A DNA stretch of 64,000 nt, taken from contig CALHAX010000007.1 in the NCBI GenBank assembly GCA_937931785.1, forward strand, positions 1 through 64,000, read 5' to 3'. Origin of the DNA: an uncultured Hyphomicrobiaceae bacterium. Its GTDB lineage: Bacteria > Pseudomonadota > Alphaproteobacteria > Rhizobiales > CALHAX01. A program made the translations under genes and the position numbers. Numbering within the stretch: position 1 is the first letter of the stretch; every line of letters starts with the position of its first letter. The notes beneath the pieces are model-generated. The model was given only the letters and a program-made list of their open reading frames with translations, made no database searches and was not told the origin of the DNA. This document shows positions 54,618-63,169 of the stretch, piece by piece.

Positions 54618-55062
54618 GTGGATTACTCCTGCTCGATCCATTATGTTGTCAGGATCGGTTGAATGAAATTAGCCTACACAGAACTGTTCGGTTTCCAGAG
54701 ATGCGGTGCGGTCTCGCGATACCGAGTTTCTATCTTTCTACATGTTAGGCAGAGTACGACGTGACGTGAACTTTTCTTACGCTTCACTGCGTTAATCTTG
54801 TCAAAAGCTGCGGAGTTATCGAAGGCTTTTCTGATAGGTATTTTGGACGCGATTCCAGGTCGCGTGAGCCGGGTGATATCACCATTCTCACGCGACCTGT
54901 TGGGGAGGGGAGGTAAAAATTACCAGGAAGATTATCGCCCTGTAGTGCGAAGCCCCGATGACCGGCGCTTAGATCCATCTCTATCGATGATCAATCTGAT
55001 ATGCTGAAATGAGCATTATCTATATCGGACGCGTGTTTGAACTGAGTTCAAGTCAACGCCTG
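54618..55062. other. Kinase-P460 operon upstream region
   Basis: The 445-bp gap should hold the promoter of the kinase-P460 operon and the 3' end of the hydrolase transcript. It contains the nested palindrome at 54856-54899 and a small palindrome GGTAA-AAA-TTACC (54912-54924). No ORF is supported. Confidence 0.6.
54856..54899. promoter_or_regulatory. 13-bp inverted repeat with a nested 12-bp palindrome
   Basis: CAGGTCGCGTGAG (54856-54868) is exactly complementary to 54887-54899. Between the arms lies a perfect palindrome GGTGATATCACC (54872-54883). The stretch could extrude a cruciform, fold as a branched RNA, or be a composite operator for two dimers. There is no T-run. Confidence 0.6.
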
Positions 55063-56031
55063 TCACTTGGCAACGTGCACCTTCATGAAGCCATCAATTT
55101 TTCTGGCGATCGACGGTCCATTTTCTTCAAGTGCAAAGTGCCCCGTATCGAAAACATGGAATTCAATTGACTTCGCGTCTCGTTTGAAAGCTTCAGCACC
55201 TGCAACGGAGAAAAATGCATCATTCTTGGCCCACACAATCAGTACGGGCGGTTGGTGCTTGCGGATATAAGCTTGCCACTCGGGATAACGCTTCACGTTA
55301 TTCCTGTAATCGTAGAACAGATCCAGTTGAACGGCGTGCTGACCTGCTCGTGAAAGGCTCTGAAAGTCAAGAAGCCAATTGTCTGGCAAAATGCGTTCAG
55401 GTTGACGGGTTCCATGTGTGTACTGCCATTTCAATCCACCAAGGCCGAAGACATTCTTCGCGATGGTCTTCTCGAGTTCAGGCGTCCGCTTTTCCCAAAG
55501 CTTCATGATTGGCGCCCAGGCCTTCTTGTTCAATCCCTCTTCATAGATATTGCCGTTTTGAACGATCAGGGATTGCACACGTTCGGGGTGCTTTTGAGCA
55601 ATACGCATTCCGACCGGCGCACCGTAATCATGAATCACAAGTGAGTAACGGTCGAAATTCCTCTGCTGTAGAAACAGATCTATCGTTTCTGCAAAATTGT
55701 CGAATGTGTAGGTGTAGGTGTCCTGTGATGGGAAATCACTTGCGCCAAATCCCGGGTAGTCTGGAGCAATGACATGATAATTATCCGCAAGTTCGCGAAT
55801 CAGGTTCCGGTATTGATGCGAGGAACTTGGGAAGCCGTGCAACATCACGATCTTGGGTTTTGTTGCATCTCCAGCTTCGCGGAAAAAAATATTCACCCCG
55901 CCGACGTTTTCGTATCCATACCGAACCTGAGTTGAACCACCGTCAGCGGTTGCGCTCGATATCGACCCTAGAAGAAATGCTGCGACAACCAGAGTCGTCC
56001 AAAGCGCATTTCGTTCGAATGATTTGTACAT
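55063..56031 (-). CDS. Exported alpha/beta hydrolase (epoxide hydrolase/dehalogenase-like)
   Basis: The 322-residue protein has a signal peptide (~9-30) and an alpha/beta-hydrolase fold with the oxyanion HGFPSSSH, nucleophile Asp in VIHDYGAPVG, the acid in WAKNDAFF and the catalytic His in DTGHFALEE. An Asp nucleophile in HD-x-G places it with epoxide hydrolases and haloalkane dehalogenases rather than esterases. The start at 56031 is chosen for the signal peptide. It follows the degenerate dps gene by 35 bp on the same strand. Substrate unknown. Confidence 0.85.
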   Translation of the reverse strand: MYKSFERNALWTTLVVAAFLLGSISSATADGGSTQVRYGYENVGGVNIFFREAGDATKPKIVMLHGFPSSSHQYRNLIRELADNYHVIAPDYPGFGASDFPSQDTYTYTFDNFAETIDLFLQQRNFDRYSLVIHDYGAPVGMRIAQKHPERVQSLIVQNGNIYEEGLNKKAWAPIMKLWEKRTPELEKTIAKNVFGLGGLKWQYTHGTRQPERILPDNWLLDFQSLSRAGQHAVQLDLFYDYRNNVKRYPEWQAYIRKHQPPVLIVWAKNDAFFSVAGAEAFKRDAKSIEFHVFDTGHFALEENGPSIARKIDGFMKVHVAK

Positions 56032-56066
56032 GATATGTCTTTCGTGAGCGTTTAGGTTTTTGAAAA

Positions 56067-56606
56067 TCACCTTTGAACGCCATTTTGGATCTGAACGATT
56101 TGGTTCGAGTTGAGTGCATCCGAGTTCGCGGGGTATTCCATAACTGTTCTCCAGAGATGGCCACGATGTGCTGACAGGCGAGCACTGAGGAGATGCACGG
56201 TTGCATCTTCCTGGCATTCGCGTGCCACATCGGTTGCAGCCTCTATGGAAAGGCAGGCTTGTTCGTGACCGACACGCAAATGCTCCAGCATCGTTGCAAC
56301 ATCTGGAATCTCGTTTGCGCCCGGTGGCTGAAGTGAGAGGATTTTGTCGGAGTAATCAAACACGGCGTACATTCCAAGGCCGCGAATGTGTTTGGCAATA
56401 TCATGTACCGCTTCAAAGAGCTCTACGGATTGCTCTTCGAAGCATGCAGAAGCGCCTCGAGCGCCAGCACCGGTCACATTCCATGCGTAGCTGATCGCCG
56501 TGCGCCCTATCCGGCATGTATTTCCTAGCACGTGGCGCAAACCGTCAACGACATACGGCGCCACGCTCCTGTTATTTTGTTGGGAGGTCTGGGGTATCTC
56601 GGACAT
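56067..56606 (-). CDS. Dps-like protein lacking ferroxidase ligands
   Basis: The 179-residue protein has the Dps four-helix pattern (SYAWNVTGAGARGASACFEEQSVELFEAVHDIAKHIRGLG). All four ferroxidase positions differ from Dps: the two His become Ala (AWNVTG) and Ser, the Asp becomes His, and the Glu becomes Lys. It therefore probably cannot oxidise Fe2+ at the dimer interface. The canonical Dps at 58154 keeps all four. The start at 56606 is the likeliest; no strong ribosome site is seen. It may form a shell for DNA binding, or be a decaying copy. Confidence 0.75.
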   Translation of the reverse strand: MSEIPQTSQQNNRSVAPYVVDGLRHVLGNTCRIGRTAISYAWNVTGAGARGASACFEEQSVELFEAVHDIAKHIRGLGMYAVFDYSDKILSLQPPGANEIPDVATMLEHLRVGHEQACLSIEAATDVARECQEDATVHLLSARLSAHRGHLWRTVMEYPANSDALNSNQIVQIQNGVQR

Positions 56607-57098
56607 TGCACCACTTTCAAAAAGACGATTTCGATACTTTTCGATCTTGCACGTCCACCCGCATCCGGGCTCGATCTTGCACGACTCAACGATGACAGAT
56701 CTGTTTGGCATTCTCGCATCACTGATGGACGGGTTCGTCCATTCCGCGCTGCCGCGTCTGTCAAAGTCTCTCAAACGCTCGCTGATTTTAGCTGGCTGTG
56801 CACAAGTGTCTTGCTTAGCGATGCGGGTATTTTGTAGGAAACTGCCATTAATTTTACTGACAAGCATCACTGTGCCTGGTGCGGAAACGTGATGTGAAAG
56901 TTGCTTTTCAACAGCGACAGCAATATTTCGAAATAAATTAAATCATTAAAAAACAATGCGTTAGGCGATTTTTGCAAATTCTTATGCTCATATCCGCAAC
57001 GCAAATGTCAAGATTCTGATACCGAGCAAGGTCTGACATATTTCCTGCGCCGGAACGGTCATGTTCGCATGAGCAATTATGCGAACGGAGCTCATCCC
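56607..57098. other. Divergent gap between the dps-like and AraC genes
   Basis: The 492-bp gap is AT-rich near 56930-56970. I find no strong repeat, ORF or recognisable operator. Confidence 0.5.
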
Positions 57099-57938
57099 AT
57101 GCAGAGCACTGCTGAGAACCAGGACATCGCTTATATGAGAAGCGGAGACGGTTACGAACTTACGGTTCGCAAACCTGGTGCATACCAGTTTGTTGCGCCG
57201 CAGGACCGACACTTTCTCGACATTCAGATCGGGGGGGCGAAAGGACACTATTCCATCGAGGATCTTGACGCTCTCGATGATGATTCACCGTCGAATTCGT
57301 TCGTCTTCCTTCCGGCGAACGGCGAAAGACGGATTGATGCCATTCGGTCAGGATGGAGTATTCAATTGATTGTTCAGGCCGAACGGTTTGATGCCATCGT
57401 GGATACGCTTCCCTCCGTTGACCTCCTCGGTATCCGCCTGATTTGTCATGCACATGACGACTCGCTCGTTGGAATTGCGAACGTTCTCAAGGACGTCGTG
57501 ACGACCAGCAACGACAACACGCCCAGTGAATACTACGACGCTTTGGTCACCGCTATTCTGGTGCGAACCGCGTACCATTTTTCAGGGTCCGCATTCCACG
57601 AGCCGCGGCAAGTCAGCATGCAACCGCGTATCCAGATTGTTCTGGATCATGTGGAGAACTATATGGATCGTCCGTTGCCGCTGAGTGAATTGGCAGAGCT
57701 TGCGAACACAAGCCCTTATCATTTTTCACGTATGTTTCGCCGGGCTACCTCACGAAGTGTGCACCAGTACATCATCGAACGCCGCCTCGAACGGGCCAAA
57801 ATTCTACTTGCGGACAGTGATGCAAGTATCGCGCAGATTTCCTACGACTGTGGGTTTGGCTCGCAAAGCCACATGACGAATGTGTTCACCAAGATTCTTG
57901 GAACCACACCTGGTGCGTTTCGCAAAGTAACCGGTTGA
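57099..57938 (+). CDS. AraC-family transcriptional regulator
   Basis: The 279-residue protein has an N-terminal cupin-like sensor half (~1-165) and a C-terminal double helix-turn-helix of the AraC type (RPLPLSELAELANTSPYHFSRMFRRA and ASIAQISYDCGFGSQSHMTNVF). The ATG at 57099 has GGAG 8 bp upstream; an ATG at 57069 has none. It lies between two minus-strand gene groups, the Dps-like/hydrolase pair and the isochorismatase-Sox-SDR operon, and is the obvious candidate to control either. The effector is unknown. Confidence 0.88.
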   Translation: MQSTAENQDIAYMRSGDGYELTVRKPGAYQFVAPQDRHFLDIQIGGAKGHYSIEDLDALDDDSPSNSFVFLPANGERRIDAIRSGWSIQLIVQAERFDAIVDTLPSVDLLGIRLICHAHDDSLVGIANVLKDVVTTSNDNTPSEYYDALVTAILVRTAYHFSGSAFHEPRQVSMQPRIQIVLDHVENYMDRPLPLSELAELANTSPYHFSRMFRRATSRSVHQYIIERRLERAKILLADSDASIAQISYDCGFGSQSHMTNVFTKILGTTPGAFRKVTG

Positions 57939-58153
57939 CGAAAACCGGAAAGTTGTTGAGGTCTGGTGGAATGAACGGACGGCTTCCAAGAGATCATGCG
58001 TCAAGCCCACGGGGCCATTATGATCTCAACCCGTTCCTGGATTGTCGGTGCGGGCGGGCGAATACAAAAAACCGGCGCCCCCGTCGGGGAACACCGGGCT
58101 TTCATTGCCAGTTGCCAAGGCCGATATGCGACTTGCAACTTGCGAACCGCAAC

Positions 58154-58627
58154 TCAATCCATGTGCGCTTCAAGCAACCATAAGGTCTTGTCCAGGCCGC
58201 GCGATATCTCCGTGAAGAGATCAGCTGTACCTTGATCACCAAGTTCGTCGGCACGGTCGATGTCCGCTCGAACCCGTGCGCCAGCTTTTGACAATACGTC
58301 AGAAAGCGCATCCAGGTGTTTGGATTGCCCTGAAATGTTAACCGGATACTCTGGAAGACTTGACCCCTTGGCTGTGGCCCGGGCTGTTCCGACTGCCTGA
58401 CCTCCGAGAGTCATGATGCGTTCGGCCGCCATGTCACCAAATTCAACGATTTCTCCGGTCATCTCGTCGAAGAGCTCATGCAGGGCGATGAAACTGGGGC
58501 CCGTCACCGTCCAGTGCGCCTGTTTCAACTGACTTGCAAGATCAAGGAGATCGTACAGTCTGTTCTGCAGCAGTTCGCAAATGTCCTTGCGGGTTTTCTC
58601 GGCAAGATCAATTTTTGTGGATTTCAT
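58154..58627 (-). CDS. dps: Dps-family DNA-protecting ferritin-like protein
   Basis: The 157-residue protein keeps the whole Dps ferroxidase site: QAHWTVTGPSFIALHELFDE (two His), and FGDMAAERIMTLGG (Asp and Glu). Dps oxidises Fe2+ with H2O2 and coats DNA. It lies 122 bp downstream of the exported cupin gene on the same strand, so it could be transcribed with that operon. It converges with the araC gene. Confidence 0.93.
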   Translation of the reverse strand: MKSTKIDLAEKTRKDICELLQNRLYDLLDLASQLKQAHWTVTGPSFIALHELFDEMTGEIVEFGDMAAERIMTLGGQAVGTARATAKGSSLPEYPVNISGQSKHLDALSDVLSKAGARVRADIDRADELGDQGTADLFTEISRGLDKTLWLLEAHMD

Positions 58628-58749
58628 TTTTTCTCTCTCGATGCAGATGGGTGATGCAAATAGGCCGTCTGCTTGAGTTCTTTCGAACGGTGAACGTAGA
58701 AATTTTCAGATCGAGCTACGCTGCGGTAGCGTGGTTCTGCTCGCACCTT

Positions 58750-59214
58750 TTACTTCCGAGGTTTGAAATCGAACGGCTTGGCTGAATACATGAAGAACTC
58801 GCATGGCGTGCTGGACACACAGGCGGTGGTGTGAACACTCCCACCCGACACCGACCAGAATGAACCTGGACGCAGGATAGGTGGGTTTTTGTTTCCCTTG
58901 AAGGGATTCGTCATTTCCCCCTTCAGGACAATTGCCCTGTAATCATGCGAATGCACGTGCGGTGGCGTTTCGAAATTTGCGGGAAACCGACCAAAAGTAC
59001 CGTGTTCATGTTTACTGCGATCGCCGTACGCCGTAGCAAAATTGATCTTGTCGTTACCTGGAAAGGCTGGCGCGAACGCTTTATTTTCTTCCGGAAGAGT
59101 CTTGTCCGTGACGCCGCCTGAACCGGCCAGGGCTTGCGGTATGATCATGACGATCACCATGGCAGCAATCACACTCATGAAAGGTATTCGCTCGCTACTT
59201 TTCAACTTCAACAT
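58750..59214 (-). CDS. Exported cupin protein (DUF4437-like)
   Basis: The 154-residue protein has a signal or anchor peptide (~12-30) and one cupin domain: HEHGTFGRFPANFETPPHVHSHDYRAIVLKGEMTNPF supplies the metal-binding His, and GSVHTTACVSSTPCEFFMY the second motif. Two Cys close together may form a disulfide in the periplasm. GGAG lies 8 bp upstream. It ends a tight operon (27-bp gap to the SDR gene). Function unknown; a small-molecule sensor or oxidised-metabolite binder is possible. Confidence 0.8.
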   Translation of the reverse strand: MLKLKSSERIPFMSVIAAMVIVMIIPQALAGSGGVTDKTLPEENKAFAPAFPGNDKINFATAYGDRSKHEHGTFGRFPANFETPPHVHSHDYRAIVLKGEMTNPFKGNKNPPILRPGSFWSVSGGSVHTTACVSSTPCEFFMYSAKPFDFKPRK

Positions 59215-59241
59215 GGGAGCTTCTCCGTATGGACATTTCGA

Positions 59242-60009
59242 TCAGTTCCGGCCAGCCATAACTCCGCCGTCGACGTTATGGATGGCACCGGTTGTCCAAC
59301 TTGCCTTGTCCGACAAGAGGAACGCTGCGTGATGCGCAATATCCTCGACACGTCCCACGCGACCGATCGGATGGAATGCGTCGAATCCGTCCGACAACGT
59401 ACCCTCGATCTTATCCGGATCGATGAACTCACCGTAGATTGGTGTGATCACAACGGCGGGTGCTATGGCATTGACCCGAATGCCGTGCTCACCAAGTTCC
59501 ATGGCGAGGTGCTGGGTCATCGAGTGGATCCCGGCCTTGGCAATGGAATAGGCTGTCGATGGCGTTGCCTTGATCGCCTGGTGTGCCCACATTGATCCGA
59601 TGTTCACGATAGCGCCGCCGCCATGTTTGATCATGTTACGCACGACAGCCTGAGTGACGAAAAAGGTTGAGCGGTTTAGATCCATGTACCGGTCGTAGTC
59701 GGATTTCTCGTTCTCGATAAATGGTTTAGGAGCAAACACACCGGCGGCGTTCACAAGCTGATTGATGTGCCTGCTCTCAGCGTCAATTTTCGCGATCGCC
59801 GCATCGACAGCATCAAAATCGTAGAGATCTATCGTCTGAATTTCCGTTTGCCCCGGTTTCAGAGCGTCCAGCCCGGATTTCGCGGCCTCCAGTTTCGGTG
59901 CATCGTGGGCAAAGAGCACGACAGTGTGACCATCCTCCACAAGTTGCCGCGCTGTTGCGAGGCCCATACCAGAAGAACCACCGACGATATAGCTGATCTT
60001 GTTTGACAT
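59242..60009 (-). CDS. Short-chain dehydrogenase/reductase
   Basis: The 255-residue protein is a classical SDR: glycine-rich VGGSSGMGLATA (~9-20), NAAG, the catalytic Ser in NIGSMW, Tyr-x3-Lys in YSIAKAG, and a C-terminal GAIHNVDGG. It uses NAD(P)H to reduce or oxidise an unknown carbonyl or hydroxyl. It is the only cytoplasmic-looking enzyme in an operon that otherwise encodes exported proteins. AAGG lies about 10 bp upstream. Confidence 0.9.
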   Translation of the reverse strand: MSNKISYIVGGSSGMGLATARQLVEDGHTVVLFAHDAPKLEAAKSGLDALKPGQTEIQTIDLYDFDAVDAAIAKIDAESRHINQLVNAAGVFAPKPFIENEKSDYDRYMDLNRSTFFVTQAVVRNMIKHGGGAIVNIGSMWAHQAIKATPSTAYSIAKAGIHSMTQHLAMELGEHGIRVNAIAPAVVITPIYGEFIDPDKIEGTLSDGFDAFHPIGRVGRVEDIAHHAAFLLSDKASWTTGAIHNVDGGVMAGRN

Positions 60010-60043
60010 TTAGTCTTACCTTCAATTGGGGGGAGAAAAACAC

Positions 60044-60577
60044 TCAATTCTTGAGCGGGGAAGGCCAGTACGAAACAAAGCCGTTACGATTGGGCATCTT
60101 CACGTCCTTGAGGCTCTTTGCGTTCATGACGGCGTCGTCATCAATGATTTCGTTGCGGTTGAGAATGTATGCGACAACAGCATAGAGTTCGTCATCGCTC
60201 AGGCTGCCGGGGTCCTGATACGGCATTGCTCGTCGGACGTAATCGAAGAGCGACGTCGCGTAGGGCCAATAGCTGCCGACAGTCTTGACGGGGGCTGCGC
60301 TGGTTAGAGAACCGATACCCCCCACCAGCGAACCGGCCGGCCCACCGTCAGCCTTGGCACCATGACACGCAGCACAATTTTCACTCCAGACCGATTGTCC
60401 GGTCCGTGCGGTTCCGGAACCAGGAGGGAGTCCCGTACCATTCGACTCTGTTGTCAGATCCCACAATGCGAGATCGTCCTCGGTCACCTGTTGCCCCAGG
60501 TCCTGAGCGTTGACCGGCAAAGCGATCAGGATACTTGCCACCACGGCAATGCGGATCAGTGTTCTAGGCATAAACAT
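60044..60577 (-). CDS. SoxD/SorB-like monohaem cytochrome c
   Basis: The 177-residue exported protein has a signal peptide (~1-24) and one haem c motif CAACH (68-72), with GTGLPPGSGTARTGQSVW before it and KTVGSYWPYATSLFDYVRRAMPYQDPGSL after it. These match the N-terminal half of SoxD, the cytochrome subunit of sulfur dehydrogenase; the second haem domain of full-length SoxD is missing. It overlaps the soxC-like gene by 14 bp, so it must be its electron acceptor. The start is chosen from GAGG 6 bp upstream. Confidence 0.85.
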   Translation of the reverse strand: MFMPRTLIRIAVVASILIALPVNAQDLGQQVTEDDLALWDLTTESNGTGLPPGSGTARTGQSVWSENCAACHGAKADGGPAGSLVGGIGSLTSAAPVKTVGSYWPYATSLFDYVRRAMPYQDPGSLSDDELYAVVAYILNRNEIIDDDAVMNAKSLKDVKMPNRNGFVSYWPSPLKN

Positions 60578-61853
60578 TACGCACCTCACCGTTGGCGGCT
60601 ACAGCCCACGCCTGAATGGCGTTTTGGTGGAACAACTGACCTGCAGCAAAAGGACGATACCAAGCCTCTCGCGTCGGCTGCACGGAGCCTGTTTCGTCAG
60701 TTGCACGGCTCATCAGCGTTCGCGGACTTCCGTCCCAGAGCCAGGGCAACCGGAACCGTGCCAATGCCTGCGGGCCAGAACCCGGATTGATATGCGCGTC
60801 AGCCCACGACGTTCCGCCATCAGCTGAAATCTCAACGCGTGTAATGCGCCCGCCACCTGACCAGGCCAGGCCCGAAACCTGATAGAGCCCCTTGCCGGAA
60901 GGCGTCACACCGGGTGATGGCGCGGTTATGACGGATTTGACTCCCATCTCGAATGTAAACTGACGGGCTTTTCCGTCCTTTTGCAGCAGGGTGTATTTTG
61001 ATGTCTCATCTTTTGTGTGCAGTGGTTTTGTTACCAGCTTGATGCGACGCAACCACTTGACGCACATATTTCCCTGCCAACCGGGAAGTACAAGTCGCAT
61101 CGGATACCCTTGCTCTGGACGGAGGCGTTCTCCGTTCTGATAAAGCGCAATGATGGCATCCCCGGCGAGCGCCTGTTTCAGTGGCACGCTTCGGCTCATT
61201 TTTGCGGCATCGGCACCTTCAACATGAAGCCATTTTGCTTCAACATCGACCCCGGCCTCCTCAAGCAACAGGGCCAGTGGCACACCTGTCCATTCCGCAT
61301 TGCCGATGAGGCCGTGAATCTCTCCCGCGCTGCGCTGTTGCGGCTCGGCAAGGCTGTTGAAGAGGCTGTTGCCAGCACATTCGATAAAGCATGTGCGCGT
61401 CACCATTGGATAACGCAGAAGATTTTCCACCGAGAAAACGAGGCGCCGTTTGACCAGGCCATGAATGGCAAACTTGTGCTTGGCTGGATCGATTTCAGGT
61501 ATGCCGCTGTGGTGTCGTTCGAAGAACAGACCGTTCGGTGTCATCGTACCTGCCAGCTTCTCGAGCGGCGTAAACGACACACCCGATTCATCGGCGATAC
61601 CATCCGTGAAGAGCTTCAGTGCGGGGCGAGAAACGTCGGATTCGAATGGTGAAGGTTGCCCATATCCCGACATTCCCTTTCCTGGTGTGGAACTCCATTC
61701 GGGAACCCCAATTTGCTCTGCGCGAGCGGCACCTGCTGTCAGACCGAACGTACCGATCGCCAATCCGGATTTCATCAACCAACGCCGATTGATGAGACCG
61801 CCACCGGCTTCGATGGACTCTTGCGAGGGAGGGAGGCTCTTTGAAGAGGCCAT
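60564..61853 (-). CDS. SoxC-like molybdopterin sulfite/sulfane dehydrogenase
   Basis: The 429-residue protein has a Tat signal (NRRWLMKSG, twin Arg at ~23-24), then SoxC-type sequence: PNGLFFERHHSGIPEIDPAKH, the Mo-ligand Cys in CFIECAGNSL, the WLHVEGADAAKMSRSVPL stretch, YPMRLVLPGWQGN and a C-terminal dimer domain ending in GEVRNVYA. The family oxidises sulfite or protein-bound sulfane sulfur in the periplasm. No soxXYZAB genes are nearby, so it may work on another substrate. The start at 61853 gives the Tat signal close to the N-terminus. Confidence 0.88.
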   Translation of the reverse strand: MASSKSLPPSQESIEAGGGLINRRWLMKSGLAIGTFGLTAGAARAEQIGVPEWSSTPGKGMSGYGQPSPFESDVSRPALKLFTDGIADESGVSFTPLEKLAGTMTPNGLFFERHHSGIPEIDPAKHKFAIHGLVKRRLVFSVENLLRYPMVTRTCFIECAGNSLFNSLAEPQQRSAGEIHGLIGNAEWTGVPLALLLEEAGVDVEAKWLHVEGADAAKMSRSVPLKQALAGDAIIALYQNGERLRPEQGYPMRLVLPGWQGNMCVKWLRRIKLVTKPLHTKDETSKYTLLQKDGKARQFTFEMGVKSVITAPSPGVTPSGKGLYQVSGLAWSGGGRITRVEISADGGTSWADAHINPGSGPQALARFRLPWLWDGSPRTLMSRATDETGSVQPTREAWYRPFAAGQLFHQNAIQAWAVAANGEVRNVYA

Positions 61854-61909
61854 GCTGTCCAATCCTGACTTTGGTGGGGGGTAAACGTTCGCGCAGAGCA
61901 ATGACGTAA

Positions 61910-62764
61910 TCAGGCAGAAGCCTTCATCCGGTTGACTGCGTCATCTGTCCACCAGACACCGTTGGCAACCATTCGGAAATTGACCAGGGCGGCGAGATAT
62001 CCGTCACCTTCCGGCACTTTTGCTCCTGCTGTCGCATCCCGAACCACAGCAACCTCGTATCCCAGTTCCAGCATCTCGTAGAGATGTGCCTGGACACACA
62101 AGTTCGCAGACATGCCTGCGAGAATAACCTTGTCTATGCCCTGTTTGCGCATCTGAAGATTCAAATCATTTTGCGCTGGGCCATAAACCTTGTGGGGTGA
62201 GCAAACGACGGTCTCACCATCGTTGATGTATTTCTTATACTGCGGCATCCAGTCTGCACCGGACTTGTCGAAATCCGTGACGTCGAGTGCACTTTTGCGA
62301 TCAAACATCTTGATCGAATGCATGACTCGTTCGAGGGTGCCTTCGAACTTCCACTTATGATCATGAGGATAATAATAGTGCGGTGAAACGAATACCGGCA
62401 TCTTGACGGCCTTGGCCGCCGCGAACAGTTTTTCGATATTGTCTACGGTCTCTTGTTCTTTGACGCTTTCGCCCACAACACCCCACGCAACGCCTTTCGT
62501 CGAGAGGAAATCAACTTGTGGGTCGATCACGACCAGAGCAGTGCGCCCCGCTTCGATTTCCATATCGACGTTTGGCAGAGCGGGATTTTCCGGGTCAGCA
62601 TAGGTTTTCTTTGCATCCGCTGTTGCAGCTGACGCTGTCCCGGCCGCTGCCGTCGCAGCAACAGAAGCCGTGGCAATCGCTGCACCGCTTTTGGCAAGAA
62701 ACGCTCTGCGCTTCAGGTCAACCGACGCTTGATCACAACCGCAAGAATTTTCTGATTTACTCAT
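61910..62764 (-). CDS. Tat-exported isochorismatase-family cysteine hydrolase
   Basis: The 284-residue protein has a Tat signal (KRRAFLAKSG, twin Arg 19-20) and an isochorismatase-like fold: VVIDPQVDFLS (catalytic Asp), and GMSANLCVQAHLYEML (catalytic Cys). Most members of the family are cytoplasmic; export by Tat is unusual. The N-terminus also has a CGC motif before the Tat signal. It begins the operon isochorismatase-soxC-soxD-SDR-cupin; AGGAG lies 7 bp upstream. The hydrolysed amide or ester is unknown. Confidence 0.88.
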   Translation of the reverse strand: MSKSENSCGCDQASVDLKRRAFLAKSGAAIATASVAATAAAGTASAATADAKKTYADPENPALPNVDMEIEAGRTALVVIDPQVDFLSTKGVAWGVVGESVKEQETVDNIEKLFAAAKAVKMPVFVSPHYYYPHDHKWKFEGTLERVMHSIKMFDRKSALDVTDFDKSGADWMPQYKKYINDGETVVCSPHKVYGPAQNDLNLQMRKQGIDKVILAGMSANLCVQAHLYEMLELGYEVAVVRDATAGAKVPEGDGYLAALVNFRMVANGVWWTDDAVNRMKASA

Positions 62765-63169
62765 TTTAGGCTCCTGAGTTGGCTTCGCTAACTTTCCTTC
62801 CCCAATACAAGCATCCTCTCCTCAGCATTGATTTCCGAAATTAGGGGAGTCGTTGCAGATATGTGCGTGTGTCTCGTCCTGCGCATGCCTTGTTCCATTG
62901 GTGCTTGAGCATTGGCGAGAAAATCTCCAAATTGTAAAAACAGATATATCGCATATGAGGTTTGGTGTTTCATTCTTGCCCGGTGGACCGGAATCAAGAA
63001 TCGTCGACACGGTTTCAAAAACAGCACCGCAGTCGAGAGCATCGCTTTCTGGAGGTGAAGACTGCCCAGCACAACCGTTGCGAGGTACACCAATTATTCC
63101 GGTAGATACCTTGCTGGATTGTGAGGTGTCGCGTAACGTTGCCTCCGAAGTCCATGGAGCCGCAAGTTT
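62765..63169. other. Divergent control region upstream of the isochorismatase operon
   Basis: The 405-bp gap holds promoters for the minus-strand operon and the plus-strand outer-membrane gene. A plus-strand open frame (62853-63173) has no ribosome site or family sequence and I treat it as chance. No strong repeats seen. Confidence 0.5.
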
